A DNA stretch of 64,000 bases from Eublepharis macularius (GCF_028583425.1 NC_072795.1:4983001-5047000); one strand, 5' to 3'; positions 9,511 through 20,680 are shown, counted from the stretch's first letter. The notes: generated by a model not told the origin, from the letters alone. Made by a program: numbers and translations.

Positions 9511-9650
9511 GGGACAGCATCTGTGTGTTTGGGCGAGCACGGGGGAGGGGGGCCGCGTCGAAGGTGGTGGTGGGCGGGGGGCGGGCGGGCGGAGGAACAG
9601 CATCTGTGTGTTTGGGCGAGCACGGGGGAGGGTGGCCGGGTCGAAGGACT
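9511..9650 (+). repeat. Two-copy ~83-bp direct repeat
   Basis: The phrase acagcatctgtgtgtttggg occurs at 9514 and 9597 with similar GC-rich sequence after each. From here to 10770 I see no gene, only a (GT)n microsatellite at 10330-10352. Confidence 0.7.
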
Positions 9651-10773
9651 GCTCTTTGGTGCCGTTCGGTGCCGTTTTAGGCAGAGGACCCCATGGGCAT
9701 GAGGATAGAACGACGGTTTTGTGCTCATGGGGATCCTCGCTCGATCCTGGGCGACCCATCACGGTCGCGGTTTTTTGGTTTATTGCCGGGGAGAGGCCTC
9801 TAGAGGCTAGGCTGGTGCTTGGACCGCCCGCCTGACCGGAGTTAGGGCAACCCTCTACATGCTCTGACTTTTATTTTTCAAGAGATCGTGCTGTTGCAGC
9901 CTGGCGGTTGCTCTGGCCTGGGGGCGGGAACCGCTTCGAGTTGGGGTTCACACGGCATACCACGGGGTTGGTTTGCTGTGTGTTCCCTATCCCCAGGTCC
10001 CATTCCGACCGGAGCATACAAATGGATAGAGACACACACAAAAAAAACCCATCATGGAAGACTTCACCCCAAAATGTGTCTCAACCTATAATGATGTTTA
10101 AAATCGTCTCTTGCTAAGCAAAGTCCAGCTCCCGGGTAGCCGTTCTTAAAATAACCCCACCCCAAAATTGCTTCTAGTCTGGCTTTCACTAGATTCCAAC
10201 AATTTCCTGAAACTTTATATACCATTGATAAATATCTAGCAGTCACTCTTTATAACACCTAATGAGTTCATTGCGCTGTTTGGTCACCTGAATTAAACAT
10301 GACCCCCTCATAGGGTTGCGGCAAACTGTTGTGTGTGTGTGTGTGTGTGTGTGCGCTTGCATGTGACATTTTGGTTTAACAAAACAACTATAAAGAATTG
10401 GCTCAACTGCATGAGGTAATCATATTTTCTTTGGGCAGAATCTCCCACATTTGGTGACATGGAAAACCAGCAGACTCCTCACTAAAGGCAAATCTGGAAG
10501 CTGCTTGCAGGGAGAGTTCTCACAGGAAGGGCCCGGGGGGAGCCTTGACTGTGCTCTGGGCCAGGAGCGGGAGCACACGCCTGGGATATTTTCCGGGAAA
10601 TAATACAGAGGGGAGCCTGGTTGGCAGGCCTGGGAGCAGGGACACAGAGCTGGGATTACTGGGGGTGGCACATACAGCCTACTGGGCTTCGCTTTGTGTG
10701 CGCCTTTCAGGATGCCTGGTGCTCTGCTAATGTCCTTTACCAAGAGATCGGGAGGGTTGCGTGAGGGCCCTCC

Positions 10774-11491
10774 CTTATTCAGAGCCAAATTCGAAGGCCA
10801 GGCTGTTGGATCTTTAGTCTAATCCGGCCTGGTCCGGGCATTGCTGCACGAAATTTACCCACAAAGGAGTGCAATGGTGAGAGTCCCGGTTCCACGTGGA
10901 ATCGGGGCCCTCCACCACCCTGCCGGCCACAGTGCAGCAGCAGGGCCATGTGGGTTTTCGGCGGCGCCCATGGAGATGTGGCGACTACGCCGCCTGCACA
11001 CCACGCAGCGATCGTGACGTTTCAGTCATGGTGGGCGCCAAGGCAAACCGCAATCCAGCCTCTCCGCAGCCTTGTGAAAGCCCAGGTGTGCTTGCAGCGG
11101 GGAAAGAATGTGCTGACTGTGCCTGCTCCTGCCCGGCGCCCGCCCAACCATTGCAGCTACTCTGCTCCCATGTTCTCTGCTCTCAATTTACATACGAATA
11201 AGCGGGTTGGCCAGCCAGTCATCCAGGCTCCGCTCCACCCACAGGACTTCCCCACCCAGGCCTACTCATGGTGATGGCTTGCCCATTGTCTGCGCCCTTC
11301 CTTTTGTGACTGTTTTGTCGGGCCCCCGCGGGGGCCCTAAGCGTTGTTTCGTCTCAGCAGAAGCTGAGTTCATGGGTGGGCATATGACCGCAAGCATTTT
11401 TCGAGCTCGCGAGAAAGCCTTCTCCACGTGGAAACGGGGCTCTCACCAAACCGCCACATAGCGCGGCGGTCGAATTTGGCTCTGAATAAAG
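10774..11491. repeat. Nested ~720-bp element or fold with inverted ends
   Basis: cttattcagagccaaattcg at 10774 matches the complement of 11471-11491. Further in, tggtgagag-cccggttccacgtgga near 10873-10897 matches the complement of 11422-11444. No gene is recognisable between the arms. It may be a non-autonomous element inside the large transposon. Confidence 0.5.
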
Positions 11492-11934
11492 AAGTCGCCC
11501 TCATATTCCCCGTTTTAACGCCCACAGGCTCCATCCCAGCCCTCTTGCGGTCAGGTCACGGGTGCTCGAGGCTGCGTGGCGGATGCCAAGTTTCAGCATC
11601 GGGCGAAGACGAGGGGATGGTGCTTGGTCGGTTATGGGCTGAAAAGCCTTACTTTTCGGGGCGCACACCGGTTAAATACCGGCAGTACCGGGCGGATAGG
11701 CGTGCGCTATAGGAAAAATCTGCATATTCCTTCCCAGCCTGCCGTTTCTCGGGGGAGGGGGAGGACTCTCCCCACCACTGTTCCAACGGAGCAGGTTTCG
11801 TTCGGGGGATCAGATGGGCGCGCGGCAAGAGGGATGGCTTTGAGTCCATTGTGATCCCCGTTCGATTCTTGCCTGGCCCGCATCGCCTACTTCTTTTTTT
11901 CTGGGGCCCAAGTTGCTGTGCAGGCAGTGTGATT

Positions 11935-14879
11935 TGCACATGTTTCCACGACAGGCATGCCCTGGCCGCGCCCCGGGGACCTCTCTTTTGTCCTTCAGAT
12001 CACTCCTGCGAGAAAACACTAGCCTCTCATTGAATTTGAACGACTGGCCAGCCGCGGCCTCTGCTCTCCAAATCTTCCTTGTGTCCTGTCCTGCTTCTCC
12101 CTCCCTGCCCCCCCCGATCACAACATGGAGGACACAGGCCACTTCGGGGAGACTTGGCGAAGGACTCCCCAAACCCCCCTGCCGTTTCTTTTCTCCTGAC
12201 TTTGTGTTTGAGGCACAATTATAGGACTTGTAGGAGAGATTTGCCTTGTGCCAAGAGTGGCGGAGGGTTTCCGGTGATGCCTGCCGCGGGGCTCTACCCT
12301 GAATAAGCGACCTGGCACCTGGTTCCAACAGAGCAGGAACAGGTTTTGGGGGGCAGATTTTGCATGTTCTCCTCTCAGGGCCGCAAGTTGGTTTGCGGGC
12401 CGTTTCATTTGCACATGTTTGCGCGACAGGCATGTATTCGACGCGCCCCAAGCGCCACTCCTTTGTCCTTCATATTTCCCTTTTGTGCGATGCAAGGCTG
12501 AAGTCATCCGATGTTAACATGCGCTCTGCCTCTCCCCCCCTGAATTCCCTCCCCGACGGTCGCAGCCGAAATATGCATGCTATCAGAAGGGACTGCCGCA
12601 CAGGAGTCCCGTAGAGCAACAAGCAGGAAGGCCTGCTTAGTGCCCTGGGACTCCTTGTTCGAGCCCCGCATCGCCGCCCGCCCGGCCCGCCTCCCTTTTT
12701 CGCGTCTGCTGAGACCGACGGGTGGGAACCGCGCTGGCGGCCGCCGGTGTCCCCATGAATTTTTCACCGACCAGGGGGGGGGGCGCGATTCTCCAAATCT
12801 TCATTGTGTCCTGGCCCTTTGGCAAGATTTGCACATGTTTCCGCGACAGGCATGCCCTGGCCGCGCCCCGGGGGCCTCTCTTTTGTCCTTCAGATCACTC
12901 CTGCGAGAAAACACTAGCCTCTCATTGAATTTGAACGACTGGCCAGCCGGGGCCTCTGCTCTCCAAATCTCCCTTGTTGTCCTGTCCTGCTTCTCCCTCC
13001 CCGCCCCCCCCCCCGATCTCAACATGGAGGACACAGGCCACTTCGGGGAGACTTGGCTAAGGAGTCCCCAAACCCCCCTGCCCCCCCTCTTGTGTCAATA
13101 TTGAGCCAGAAAAGGGTTTGCTCCAGGCCTTCCCATGCCTGGGGAGACAGGGCAGGGCCTTGCATGGCTCTTCCCAGCCATGGGCCGGCGGAGAAAGGAG
13201 CAGCCCTGCCAGATCTGTGTTCCTTCCCACCCCCCGCCCAAATCCAGGGTGCTGGTTCCAGGCCCTTGGGCCAGATCACCCCCCAGGTGTGCCCTGGACC
13301 TCATGTGCCAATATTGAGCCAGATAAGGGTTTGCTCCAGGCCTTCCCATGCCTGGGGAGACACGGCAGGGCCTTGCATGGCTCTTCCCAGCCATGGGCCG
13401 TTGGAGAAAGGAGCAACCCTGCCAGATCTGTGTTCCTTCCACCCCCCCGCCCAAATCCAGGGTGCTGCTCCCAGGCCCTTGGGCCAGATCACCCCCCAGG
13501 TGTGCCCTGGACCTCATGTGCCAATATTGAGCCAGAAAAGGTTTTGCTCCAGGCCTCCCCTGCCTGTGGAGACACGGCAGGGCCGTGCATGGCTCTTCCC
13601 AGCCATGGGCCGGCGGAGAAAGGAGCAGCCCTGCCAGATCTGTGTTCCTTCCCACCCCCCGCCCAAATCCAGGGTGCTGCTTCCAGGCCCTTGGGCCAGA
13701 TCACCCCCCAGGTGTGCCCTGGACCTCATGTGCCAATATTGAGCCAGAAAAGGTTTTGCTCCAGGCCTCCCCTGCCTGTGGAGACACGGCAGGGCCGTGC
13801 ATGGCTCTTCCCAGCCATGGCCCGGCGGAGAAAGGAGCAGCCCTGCCAGATCTGTGTTCCTTCCCACCCCCCGCCCAAATCCAGGGTGCCGGTTCCAGGC
13901 CCTTGGGCCAGATCACCCCCCAGGTGTGCCCTGGACCTCATGTGCCAATATTGAGCCAGAAAAGGGTTTGCTCCAGGCCTTCCCATGCCTGGGGAGACAG
14001 GGCAGGGCCTTGCATGGCTCTTCCCAGCCATGGGCCGGCGGAGAAAGGAGCAGCCCTGCCAGATCTGTGTTCCTTCCCACCCCCCGCCCAAATCCAGTGT
14101 GCAGGTTCCAGGCACTTTGGCCAGATCACCCCCCAGGTGTGCCCTGGACCTCTCATTGAATTTGAACGACTGGCCAGCCGCGGCCTCTGCTCTCCAAATC
14201 TCCCTTGTTGTCCTGTCCTGCTTCTCCCTCCCCGCCCCCCCCCCGATCTCAACATGGAGGACACAGGCCACTTCGGGGAGACTTGGCTAAGGAGTCCCCA
14301 AACCCCCCTGCCCCCCCTCTTGTGTCAATATTGAGCCAGAAAAGGGTTTGCTCCAGGCCTTCCCATGCCTGGGGAGACAGGGCAGGGCCTTGCATGGCTC
14401 TTCCCAGCCATGGGCCGGCGGAGAAAGGAGCAGCCCTGCCAGATCTGTGTTCCTTCCCACCCCCCGCCCAAATCCAGGGTGCTGCTTCCAGGCCCTTGGG
14501 CCAGATCACCCCCCAGGTGTGCCCTGGACCTCATGTGCCAATATTGAGCCAGAAAAGGTTTTGCTCCAGGCCTCCCCTGCCTGTGGAGACACGGCAGGGC
14601 CGTGCATGGCTCTTCCCAGCCATGGCCCGGCGGAGAAAGGAGCAGCCCTGCCAGATCTGTGTTCCTTCCCCCCCCCCCGCCCAAATCCAGTGTGCTGGTT
14701 CCAGGCACTTTGGCCAGATCACCCCCCAGGTGTGCCCTGGACCTCTCATTGAATTTGAACGACTGGCCAGCCGCGGCCTCTGCTCTCCAAATCTTCCTTG
14801 TGTCCTGTCCTGCTTCTCCCTCCCTGCCCCCCCCCCCCCGATCTCAACATGGAGGACACAGGCCACTTCGGGGAGACTT
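11935..14879 (+). repeat. Higher-order satellite block (213-bp and ~173-bp units)
   Basis: Unit A is about 213 bp. It begins at caatattgagccag: 13096, 13309, 13522, 13734, 13946, then 14326 and 14539. Unit U is about 135-173 bp. It begins tctcattgaatttgaacgac at 12025, 12920, 14151 and 14744, and separates the runs of A. A further direct repeat (cacatgtttcc-cgacaggcatg) precedes U at 11937 and 12834. Long overlapping ORFs here come from the repeat and are rejected as genes. Confidence 0.9.
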
Positions 14880-15073
14880 CCCCCAAATCCAAGTTGTGTG
14901 TGTGTTCCAGCCCCCCGGCAAGAGCACCCTCCAGGCTTCCCCAGCACCTTCTGTTTAAAGATTATCGCAGAAAATGGGTTCCCAAAACATGCAGACATGC
15001 TCAAAGCGCAACCCGTTTCCGGATCCAGGACATGTGTATTCAGTGTGCGGAGCCTGTTAAGTTTAAACATAGC

Positions 15074-15079
15074 TTTATT
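15074..15079 (-). terminator. Poly(A) signal of the right-end gene
   Basis: Minus-strand AATAAA, about 62 bases beyond the stop codon at 15141-15143. Confidence 0.6.
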
Positions 15080-15140
15080 TTGCCGACAGACAGGGCTCAC
15101 CATGGCAGGCGGGAACCCCAGGCCCCCTGTGTCCATTCAC

Positions 15141-17588
15141 TCAACTGTCCATCGAGCCAGACGGCCCCCCCCTTCGACGGCCAAGCACCTGGGCAAAGCT
15201 CGGGACACGCGAGAATGCCCTAACTCTTTTTGGCGATGGTGGACGCGGGGTCGAAGTCCCAGGCTCTTCGCAGAGTTGCTCGGGTGCGTGCGGTCTTCCA
15301 CGCTGAGTTGCCGCGAGAAAGGCGGCAGGAGACATCCCACCATCCAGCAGGTCAATCTCCTCCTCCTCCTCCTCTTCCTTCCCCGCAGTGGGGCCTGCTG
15401 TCGGGAAACCAATTGGAAAGCAATAAGCAGTCTTTGCCCCGACCAACCATACTACTGAGCATTGTGGAAACACCGACCAAAGCCCCCATCTAGGCGCCCT
15501 CTGTCGACCCAACAGTGACCTCGCAGCGCCCAGTGGGCCGCCATTAGCCACTTACTCCAAAACTGGTCCCGGCGTGCCTGGATTCTCTCATGGGCCAACC
15601 CCACAGCCTCCATCCGTCGCTCGGTGTCACTGGCTGAAAGAAAGGCGGTGTAACGATTAAGGAATTTCAATCGGTTGGTGATGCCCATCCCCAAACCTGC
15701 AAGCCGTGTGTCCCTTCTCCCTGGCAATCGCCACCCCCAGCCTTCCCCAGCACCGCTTCTGTCATATTGGGGGATGACCGGGCCCGCTTCTCTACCGACC
15801 GTAAAATTGTCTGGACACGCTTCTCGCCCGACCTATGCCGAGTGCAAAAGTGGAACTTGCCCGGGCATGCTGCCGGCCCAGACCATGCTCCGCTTTAGCC
15901 AGCTAGGCCTAGAGAGGAGAAAGGAGCAAGCCTGCAAGCTATGTGGACCCTCCCCAAACATGAGTGCTATCTCCCTGTCAGTTCCACGCTCCAGGCTGCA
16001 CCAGGACACACAGCGTGCATATCCGCTGGACTCTTGTTGGTCATATTGGGACGTGTCCGCGCACGCTGCCGGCCCAGCCCATGCTCCCCTTTAGCCAGCT
16101 GGGCCTCAAAGGAGAAGGGAGCAAGCCCGCAAACTGTGCGGCCCCTCCCCAAACATGCGAGCTGTGTGTCCCTTCTCCCTGGCAAGAGCCACCAGTAGCC
16201 TTCGCCAGCACCTTTTGTTGACCTATCCCCAGCACCCAGAGTATAAAAGTGGAACTTGCCCGGGCACGCTGCGAGGCCGCAGGCCAATGTCCCCCTTTGG
16301 CCAGCTAGGCCTCAGTGGAGAAAAGAGCAAGCCTTCCAGCTGTGCGTCCCATCCTCAAACATGAGCGCTGTGTTTCCCAGCTGTCTGGCAGCTCGGCCTG
16401 CGCCTGGCGCCACACAATCGGCTGTACAGTCGGTTTGTTGATGTAATATTGCCTCTGACAAGCAGAGCTTCAGCCTTTTGTTTATGCTCACTTCTGTATC
16501 ACCATCAATTGCTGACCATAATCATTATAACCATTAGATATCATTTTAATATTTCACAGTTTATTCAATCCTGTTAAGAGCAAGCACAAAAGAAATCAGC
16601 TCTTTAAAAGTTCTCCTTTTGGAGGTTGGGTGTAAAAAAAAGCATATAAAACCTGCATTGGTACTGCTGCATAGTCCTTTACCTAACCTCTTTCCAAAGT
16701 GCAGAATCTTGTGATCTCAATCACATTCTTCAGATGGTAGATGCTAAAATAGCATGCCACACCCCAGAACTTCCTATATAGTAAAACGCACACAAAAGTT
16801 TTAACACTGGAAGCTCTCTATCTTGCTTCAGGAGGTAGAACCATGCAGGCAATGTACTGTGCACTGAGCCCGGCTTCTACTGAAATCAATAGAAATGCTT
16901 TTCTAGGTTGTGGGACACTTGGGTGCAGACAGGATTTCTGGAACTCAGCGGAGAACCTAACTTTGGAGTGCTGACCAGCCAAATACCAGCTGGTAGAGCT
17001 GTGACTGACCCAAGGCCATGCAGCTGGCTTCAAGTGGAGGGGTGGGGATTCAAACCTGGTTCTAATAAAAATAACCGCGCTGTGCGGCCGCAGGCCAATG
17101 TCCCCCTTTGGCCAGCTAGGTGTCAGAGGAGAACAGAGCCGGCTTGCAAGCCGCTAGGCTAGGCCTCAGAGGAGAATAGAGCAATGGAGCTTGGGCCGCC
17201 CAACAGAGAATATAGTTTGGGCTGCCCAAGCACCTGGAGATCAAAGGTGTAACATTCCTTGGCCCGCTGCAGAACACTGCACCCATCGAGGAACAGCTTC
17301 CGGGGGCCGCCGCCCACTTGTTTCTTGACCAGACTTACTTCGTGGTCGCTCGCCCAGAAACTCCTTCTCCACCATGTCGACCTCGATGTCCTCCACCACA
17401 GCGGTCAAGTTCCTGCGGACCGTGTGGGCGAGATCGACACGGTCAGGGAACAGCGACTCCAGGCGGAACGGCACCATGGTCTCCTCCGCCGCCTCCCGCT
17501 CGTGCTCCGTCAGCCCCTTTTCCTCCATGGCCGCGGCCGCCTGCTCCGCCCACTCCTCACGCCAGTTGCTTGGCACCCACTCTGCCAT
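15141..17588 (-). CDS. Unknown three-exon gene near the right end (cargo)
   Basis: Predicted 194-aa protein. Exons are 17588-17339, 15633-15556 and 15397-15141. Introns are 1705 and 158 bp, both phase 1, with donors gtaagt and gtaagt and acceptors ctttcag and cgacag. The last acceptor is a tandem NAGNAG site, so one residue may be optional. Exon 1 begins MAEWVPSNWREEWAEQAA and is acidic, probably helical (DLAHTVRRNLTAVVEDIEVDM). Exon 2 encodes SDTERRMEAVGLAHERIQ. Exon 3 starts with a run of seven Glu, then a Pro/Arg-rich tail ending in SMDS. I recognise no family. The perfect splice consensus, kept frame and poly(A) signal argue that it is real. In position and strand it mirrors the left SANT gene. 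Alternatives are a third accessory factor of the transposon or captured host sequence. An ATG eight codons upstream (17612) is also possible. Confidence 0.6.
15690..16420 (-). repeat. Diverged inverted copies of the 169-bp minisatellite
   Basis: Three degenerate units lie in the opposite orientation to the array at 3798-5215. Shared pieces include ggcctcaaaggagaag (16098), ccttctccctggcaagagcc (16171), cttccccagcacc (15740) and a ccgggcatg/cacgct piece. They are inside intron 1 of the right-end gene. Another fragment lies at 17084-17195. Confidence 0.75.
16996..17060 (-). mobile_element. tRNA-derived SINE fragment inside the transposon
   Basis: gagctgtgactgacccaagg followed by cagctggcttcaagtggagg matches the full SINE at 29272-29541. 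It sits in a ~620-bp less GC-rich stretch (16440-17060) that separates two copies of ggccgcaggccaatgtcccc (16273 and 17084), as if inserted or spread apart. Confidence 0.7.
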
Positions 17589-18361
17589 GCTTTGCGACGA
17601 TGGCGGAGGCACGTCTGGTCGGCAGGGGAAGCCTCACGAGTTTGCGGGGGTTTGCGCGGGCAAACCAACCGCACAGCCAATTGCGTTGCACCACGCGGAG
17701 GCCGAAAGCTGGTTGGTCGTAGCCGAAAAAGCGGGAATCGGTGACACCGACCGGGTCAATGCGGCAGGTCAAGAGCTGATCAAGCCCCCCCCCCAATTCC
17801 TGGGGCCTCTGAACGGAAAACCAGACGCAGCCGTGATGGGGTCCCCCCGGAGGCACCAGGGGCAGTGCGCCCCTGGATTTTGGGCAAGAAAATTTTTTTG
17901 GACAGACATGTCTTAGACCTCGCCCGTGCACTCCCCCCAAGCCCTGGGCGGGCCCTGGGATTTCGGAAAGTCCCGTGTGTGTGTCTCACAAACATGTTCC
18001 ACCCTCCCCAAGTGAAGACATGTCTGTGTTTGCCTGTGTTTGTCAAAGGCATGCCCCCCCCAGTGGACAAGCACCAACCAACGGACAGGGCCCCCCGCCC
18101 CGCTTCGAAGCCCTCAGGCAGCCGGGCAAGATCCCGGAGTGCGGGGGGGAGCCAGGGGGGCCATCTCTGACAGGAAGCCAAACAGTCATCCAATCTTTTG
18201 AGGCCCGCGTTGGAGGCCCCCGGACCAGTCCATTGCGCGTCACCTGCTCGCTCGCAAGCTGCAGGCAATAGCGCCATCTAGCAGTCATTGAGAGGTCCAC
18301 AGCCCTCGGGATGGTAAAAATAGCCGCTCTGTTCTGGGAACTCGCTGGTCGTCAGGAGGGG

Positions 18362-18490
18362 CACGTGCAGACGCGGACACACAATCACAGGTCTGGTGCG
18401 GGCAGGACACGCGCCGAAATTCTGAAACAGCCACGGGCGGGCCGAAACAGACGGGAGCGCGGACACGTGCGCAACCACGTGTAGTTCTTA
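18362..18490. promoter_or_regulatory. Right subterminal region with CACGTG and TIR-like repeat
   Basis: CACGTG occurs at 18362, 18464 and 18476. GCCGAAACAGACG at 18441-18453 repeats the core of the TIR in inverted orientation to the right TIR 50 bases away, so the end can form a hairpin. Confidence 0.55.
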
Positions 18491-18506
18491 ACGTCTGTTT
18501 CGGCTC
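18491..18506 (-). repeat. Right terminal inverted repeat
   Basis: Exact complement of the 16 bases at 1408-1423. Confidence 0.85.
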
Positions 18507-18712
18507 AAATTCATCAGTTGTGTATAAACTGGGATGAGAGTGAATGGAAATGGGAGAATTGGAGGTGTTTGTTGGGCATATTTCCCGGTCTCCATGGAAA
18601 CTGATGTGTTGTGAGTGTGAAGTAGATATTCTGCCCAAAAACGTGCAATTATATCTTGAACATGTTGATGATTCTAATAGCTCAATCTTCATCACAGATT
18701 TCAGGCTGAATT

Positions 18713-20460
18713 AAGAATATAAGAAGAGCCGTCCTGGATCAGGCCAAAGGTCCAGCTAGTCCAGCGTTCGGTGTCGCACAGCGGTCGAGTAGCTGCTTCG
18801 AAGAAGCCACGTGCAGGGCGACTGCAACAGCACCCTTCCGGTAATCCCTTGCAACTGATATCTAGCGGCATAATGCTTCTGGTACTGGAGGGAGCAGATA
18901 TCCACCATGACCAGTAGCCATAGATAGCCCCGCCCTCCATGAATTCTTCTGCTCTCCTTTTAAAGCCTTTCAAGATGATGGCAACCACCACATCCTTTGG
19001 CAGTGAGTTCCACAAGTTAACGATGCACTGTGTGAAGTACTACTTTTCCCCCCCTCCTGAATCTCCCACCCATCGGCTTCAGTGGATAGCCCTGAGTTCT
19101 AATATTATGAGAGGGGAAGAAGTGCATGATTTTATAGACCTTTGTCATGTCTCCCCTTACTCATCCTACCTCCCTACATGCTTTGTACATGGCCAGCCCT
19201 ACCCTACATGCTCTGGTGGTGAATTTCACATTTTAATCACTCTTTGTGTAAAGAATTATTCCTGTTTGTCCCTCCTGAATTTACTGCCCAGCATCTTCCT
19301 TTGACGCCCTCAAGTTCTAGCATTTTAGGAGAGGGAGGAAAAGTTCTCTCTCCACTCTTTCTATCCAGCATAATTTCATAAAATGATATCATGTCTCCCC
19401 TTTAGTAGTCTCTTCTCTAAACTGAAAAGTCCAGCCTGTTCAGCCTTTCCTTAGAGAAAAAGTGCTCCAAACCTACCTTCCTTCCTTCCTATCTCTCTCA
19501 TCTCTCTCTATCATCTCTCTCTCTCTCTCTAGTATTGCTCATACGGCTATTGCCTTAAGCAGAAACTAAAATGGAAAGAACCGTACTTAATATCATGTCT
19601 CTGACGTTTAATTATTGCCCCTATATATTTTGCCACAGAAACTGTAACGGAATCATTTGGTATCCGATAGTAACCACGTCATCTGTGTTCTCATATTAGG
19701 TCGTTCCATATTTTTAAGTAGAGGAATGATTAAGCTAGCCCTCAGCTCATTAAATATGGGACACTCTATAATCATATGTTCAATGTTTTCAGTTTTATCA
19801 TACGGGCATCTGCATGTTGTATTAGCTGGTGGTACTTTCTTGTATCTACCCTCCAAAAGTGCCAGGGGAAGAGCGTTCGTTCTTGCCAGTGTAAAAGCTC
19901 TTCTGAGCTTTGGTACCGTCAAATGATAAAACCCACAATCTCCTTGGTTGTCCTGTAATTGTTTCAGTTCTGCAGTGTCCTTTATGAGATAACAGTGACC
20001 AGAACTGCACGCAGCATTCTAACAGAGGCTGCACCATAAATCAGCACAGGTGCATTATAATATTGGCCATTTTATTTTAAATCCTTTTCTTAATAATCTC
20101 AAGTGTATAGTTTGCCTTTTTCACTGCAGCGGCACGCTGGGTTGACATTTGCATTTTGTTATCTACAACAACCTCCGGTCTCTCTCTCTCTTTGTCTCAG
20201 AAAGTTCATATCCGTTAGTGTGGACTTAAAGCTGGGATTTTTTTCTTCCAGTGTGAGTCACCTTACACAACCTCTACGGAACTTCACTTGCCACATTGTT
20301 GCCCACTCATCCAGTTTGTGGAGATTCTCTCGGAGCTCGTCGCAGTCAGTCTCGGTTTCTCACCCTGAATAATTTTGCGTCATCTGCAAACGCAGCCGCT
20401 ACATCGCTCATCCCTAGTTCCAGAGAATTTCCCCTCAGCAGGCTTTGTTTCTCAGTGTAC
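18713..20460 (-). mobile_element. CR1-like LINE, interrupted, with FADD RT motif
   Basis: Minus-strand fragments encode the reverse-transcriptase motif FADDAK (near 20367-20397), later VRPHLECCVQFW-type sequence near 19960-20030, and the C-terminus MWNSLPKDVV (near 19015). The 3' end matches the GLIQ-G-SYVLN tail at 22270-22310. The copy is broken by many stops, by a TC-rich microsatellite at about 19480-19532, and by another LINE fragment at 19646-19960. Confidence 0.7.
19646..19960 (-). mobile_element. Second non-LTR retrotransposon fragment, C-terminal zinc knuckle
   Basis: Minus-strand peptide PKLRRAFTLARTNALPLALL followed by CRCPYDKTENIEHMIIECP, a CC-H-C motif seen at the C-terminus of some non-LTR reverse transcriptases. 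It is inserted in the CR1-like copy around it. Confidence 0.6.
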
Positions 20461-20589
20461 TTAATAATTCTATTTGTAATAACAATTTCTACCTACATTA
20501 GCAAATTGGTACTCTCAGTTATGGGACCACTACATTATAGAGAAAATCACAGATGGCCTCCTTCAAGCTGAAATGTACCCCAGAACTAC

Positions 20590-20680
20590 AGATTTTACAG
20601 AAAAAATGGCTCCCCTTCATTGAACATCTAGCCAAGAACGACATACAACCAAAAAAAATCCTGTGTACCAAACCATGATG
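20590..20680 (+). mobile_element. L1-like LINE 3' fragment
   Basis: Translates as LQKKWLPFIEHLAKNDIQ, the EKW-PF end of L1 ORF2. It is a short remnant. Confidence 0.45.

Larger units (their letters stand above)
1408..18506. mobile_element. 17.1-kb giant PIF/Harbinger-type DNA transposon
   Basis: Both ends carry the same 16 bases in inverted orientation (GAGCCGAAACAGACGT at 1408-1423, its complement at 18491-18506). Each end is flanked by AAA (1405-1407 and 18507-18509), consistent with the 3-bp target duplication known for PIF/Harbinger, although the usual target is TWA and AAA is weak evidence. Inside are an intact DDE transposase, two Myb/SANT-like genes and one gene of unknown function. 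Composition inside is much more GC- and CpG-rich than outside, and nearly all interspersed repeats stop at the borders. Canonical Harbinger elements are a few kb long with one transposase and one Myb-like gene, so the size and gene number are unusual. The element looks young: the reading frames are open and only one SINE fragment (16996-17060) was recognised inside. Confidence 0.85.

Noticed and set aside
9464..9835. ORFs at 9199-9835 as genes
   Set aside because: Overlap the transposase end on the opposite strand or follow an 83-bp direct repeat, with no motifs.
13053..15458. Long plus-strand ORFs (up to 417 aa) with repeated LPDLCSFPPPAQIQG-like peptides
   Set aside because: They are products of the 213-bp satellite in GC-rich DNA; all frames are open and no composition or domain supports coding.
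1408..18506. Integrated virus or Maverick/Polinton instead of a Harbinger element
   Set aside because: No polymerase, integrase, capsid or packaging ATPase-like protein is present. The only enzyme is a Harbinger-type DDE transposase.
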